In this document: positions 12,650 to 12,699 of the stretch, in pieces
Position numbering within the stretch: the stretch's first letter is position 1
How the letters are laid out: each line of letters begins with the position of its first letter
Source of the DNA: Rhodanobacteraceae bacterium
Lineage (GTDB): Bacteria; Pseudomonadota; Gammaproteobacteria; Xanthomonadales; Rhodanobacteraceae
Assembly: GCA_025924775.1 (NCBI GenBank)
Contig: JAICHS010000045.1
Span: 1-12,699, forward strand
DNA: 12,699 bases
Direction of reading: 5' to 3'
Program-made: the position numbers and the translations under genes
Notes under the pieces: generated by a model
What the model was told of the DNA's origin: nothing
Seen by the model: only the letters and a program-made list of their open reading frames with translations
Database searches by the model: none

Positions 12650-12699
12650 TGGTGGAGCCAGCCGGGATCGAACCGGCGACCTCTACAATGCCATTGTAG
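12650..12699 (-). tRNA. tRNA-Ala (GGC), 5' part outside window
   Basis: The 3' fifty nt are visible: anticodon arm CTACA-ATGGCAT-TGTAG (anticodon GGC), variable loop AGGTC, T-arm GCCGG-TTCGATC-CCGGC, and the 3' acceptor strand TGGCTCCA followed by encoded CCA. The pattern matches E. coli tRNA-Ala(GGC). It is first in the visible cluster. Confidence 0.95.

Noticed and set aside
1..12699. CRISPR array, insertion sequence or rRNA
   Set aside because: No regularly spaced repeats, transposase-like protein or rRNA sequence was seen on either strand.

Overview
The window is GC-rich, densely coded bacterial chromosome. Gene content (PBP4-type carboxypeptidase, DUF72, DUF1249, NeuTTM-like CYTH protein, YpfJ peptidase, an Ala-Glu-Asp tRNA cluster with encoded CCA ends) and the dispersed-repeat style suggest a gammaproteobacterium of the order Lysobacterales (Xanthomonadales), perhaps Rhodanobacteraceae. 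That placement is inference from composition and family resemblance, not from a marker gene.

Layout: (1) 1-2027, minus: N-terminal 675 residues of an exported M16 zinc peptidase that runs off the left edge. (2) 2141-4468, plus: a signalling unit made of a DGPF/YCII protein, an ECF42-type sigma factor with a long C-terminal extension, an inverted-repeat element, and a second DGPF/YCII protein. A promoter matching the recalled ECF42 consensus lies before the first gene. (3) 4559-7822, minus: a four-gene chain, DUF72 - PBP4-type D,D-carboxypeptidase - membrane-anchored barnase-like RNase - barstar, each junction overlapping by 1 to 4 nt. (4) 8008-8109, plus: a 33-residue lysine-rich protein with a strong ribosome binding site. 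(5) 8209-9132, minus: an EamA transporter. (6) 9133-9563: a 430-nt stretch with no recognised gene. (7) 9564-11047, plus: a YpfJ-type metallopeptidase and a DUF1249 protein. (8) 11072-12140, minus: a HigA antitoxin behind a 5'-truncated higB remnant, a 60-residue hypothetical protein, and a CYTH triphosphate tunnel enzyme. (9) 12186-12699, minus: tRNA-Asp with a clear terminator, tRNA-Glu and a partial tRNA-Ala, plus a 31-bp repeat that duplicates the 5' end of tRNA-Asp.

How the genes relate: the sigma factor probably drives its own DGPF partner gene. The RNase and barstar form an effector/inhibitor pair made in the same transcript as a periplasmic cell-wall enzyme. HigA appears to have lost its toxin at the edge of the tRNA cluster. 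Most of the window is known families. The most unusual parts are the anchored RNase/cytosolic barstar arrangement with PBP4, the ECF42 unit with a readable target promoter, and the rearranged tRNA-Asp/higBA border. I found no clearly new multi-gene system, no CRISPR array, no insertion sequence and no rRNA.
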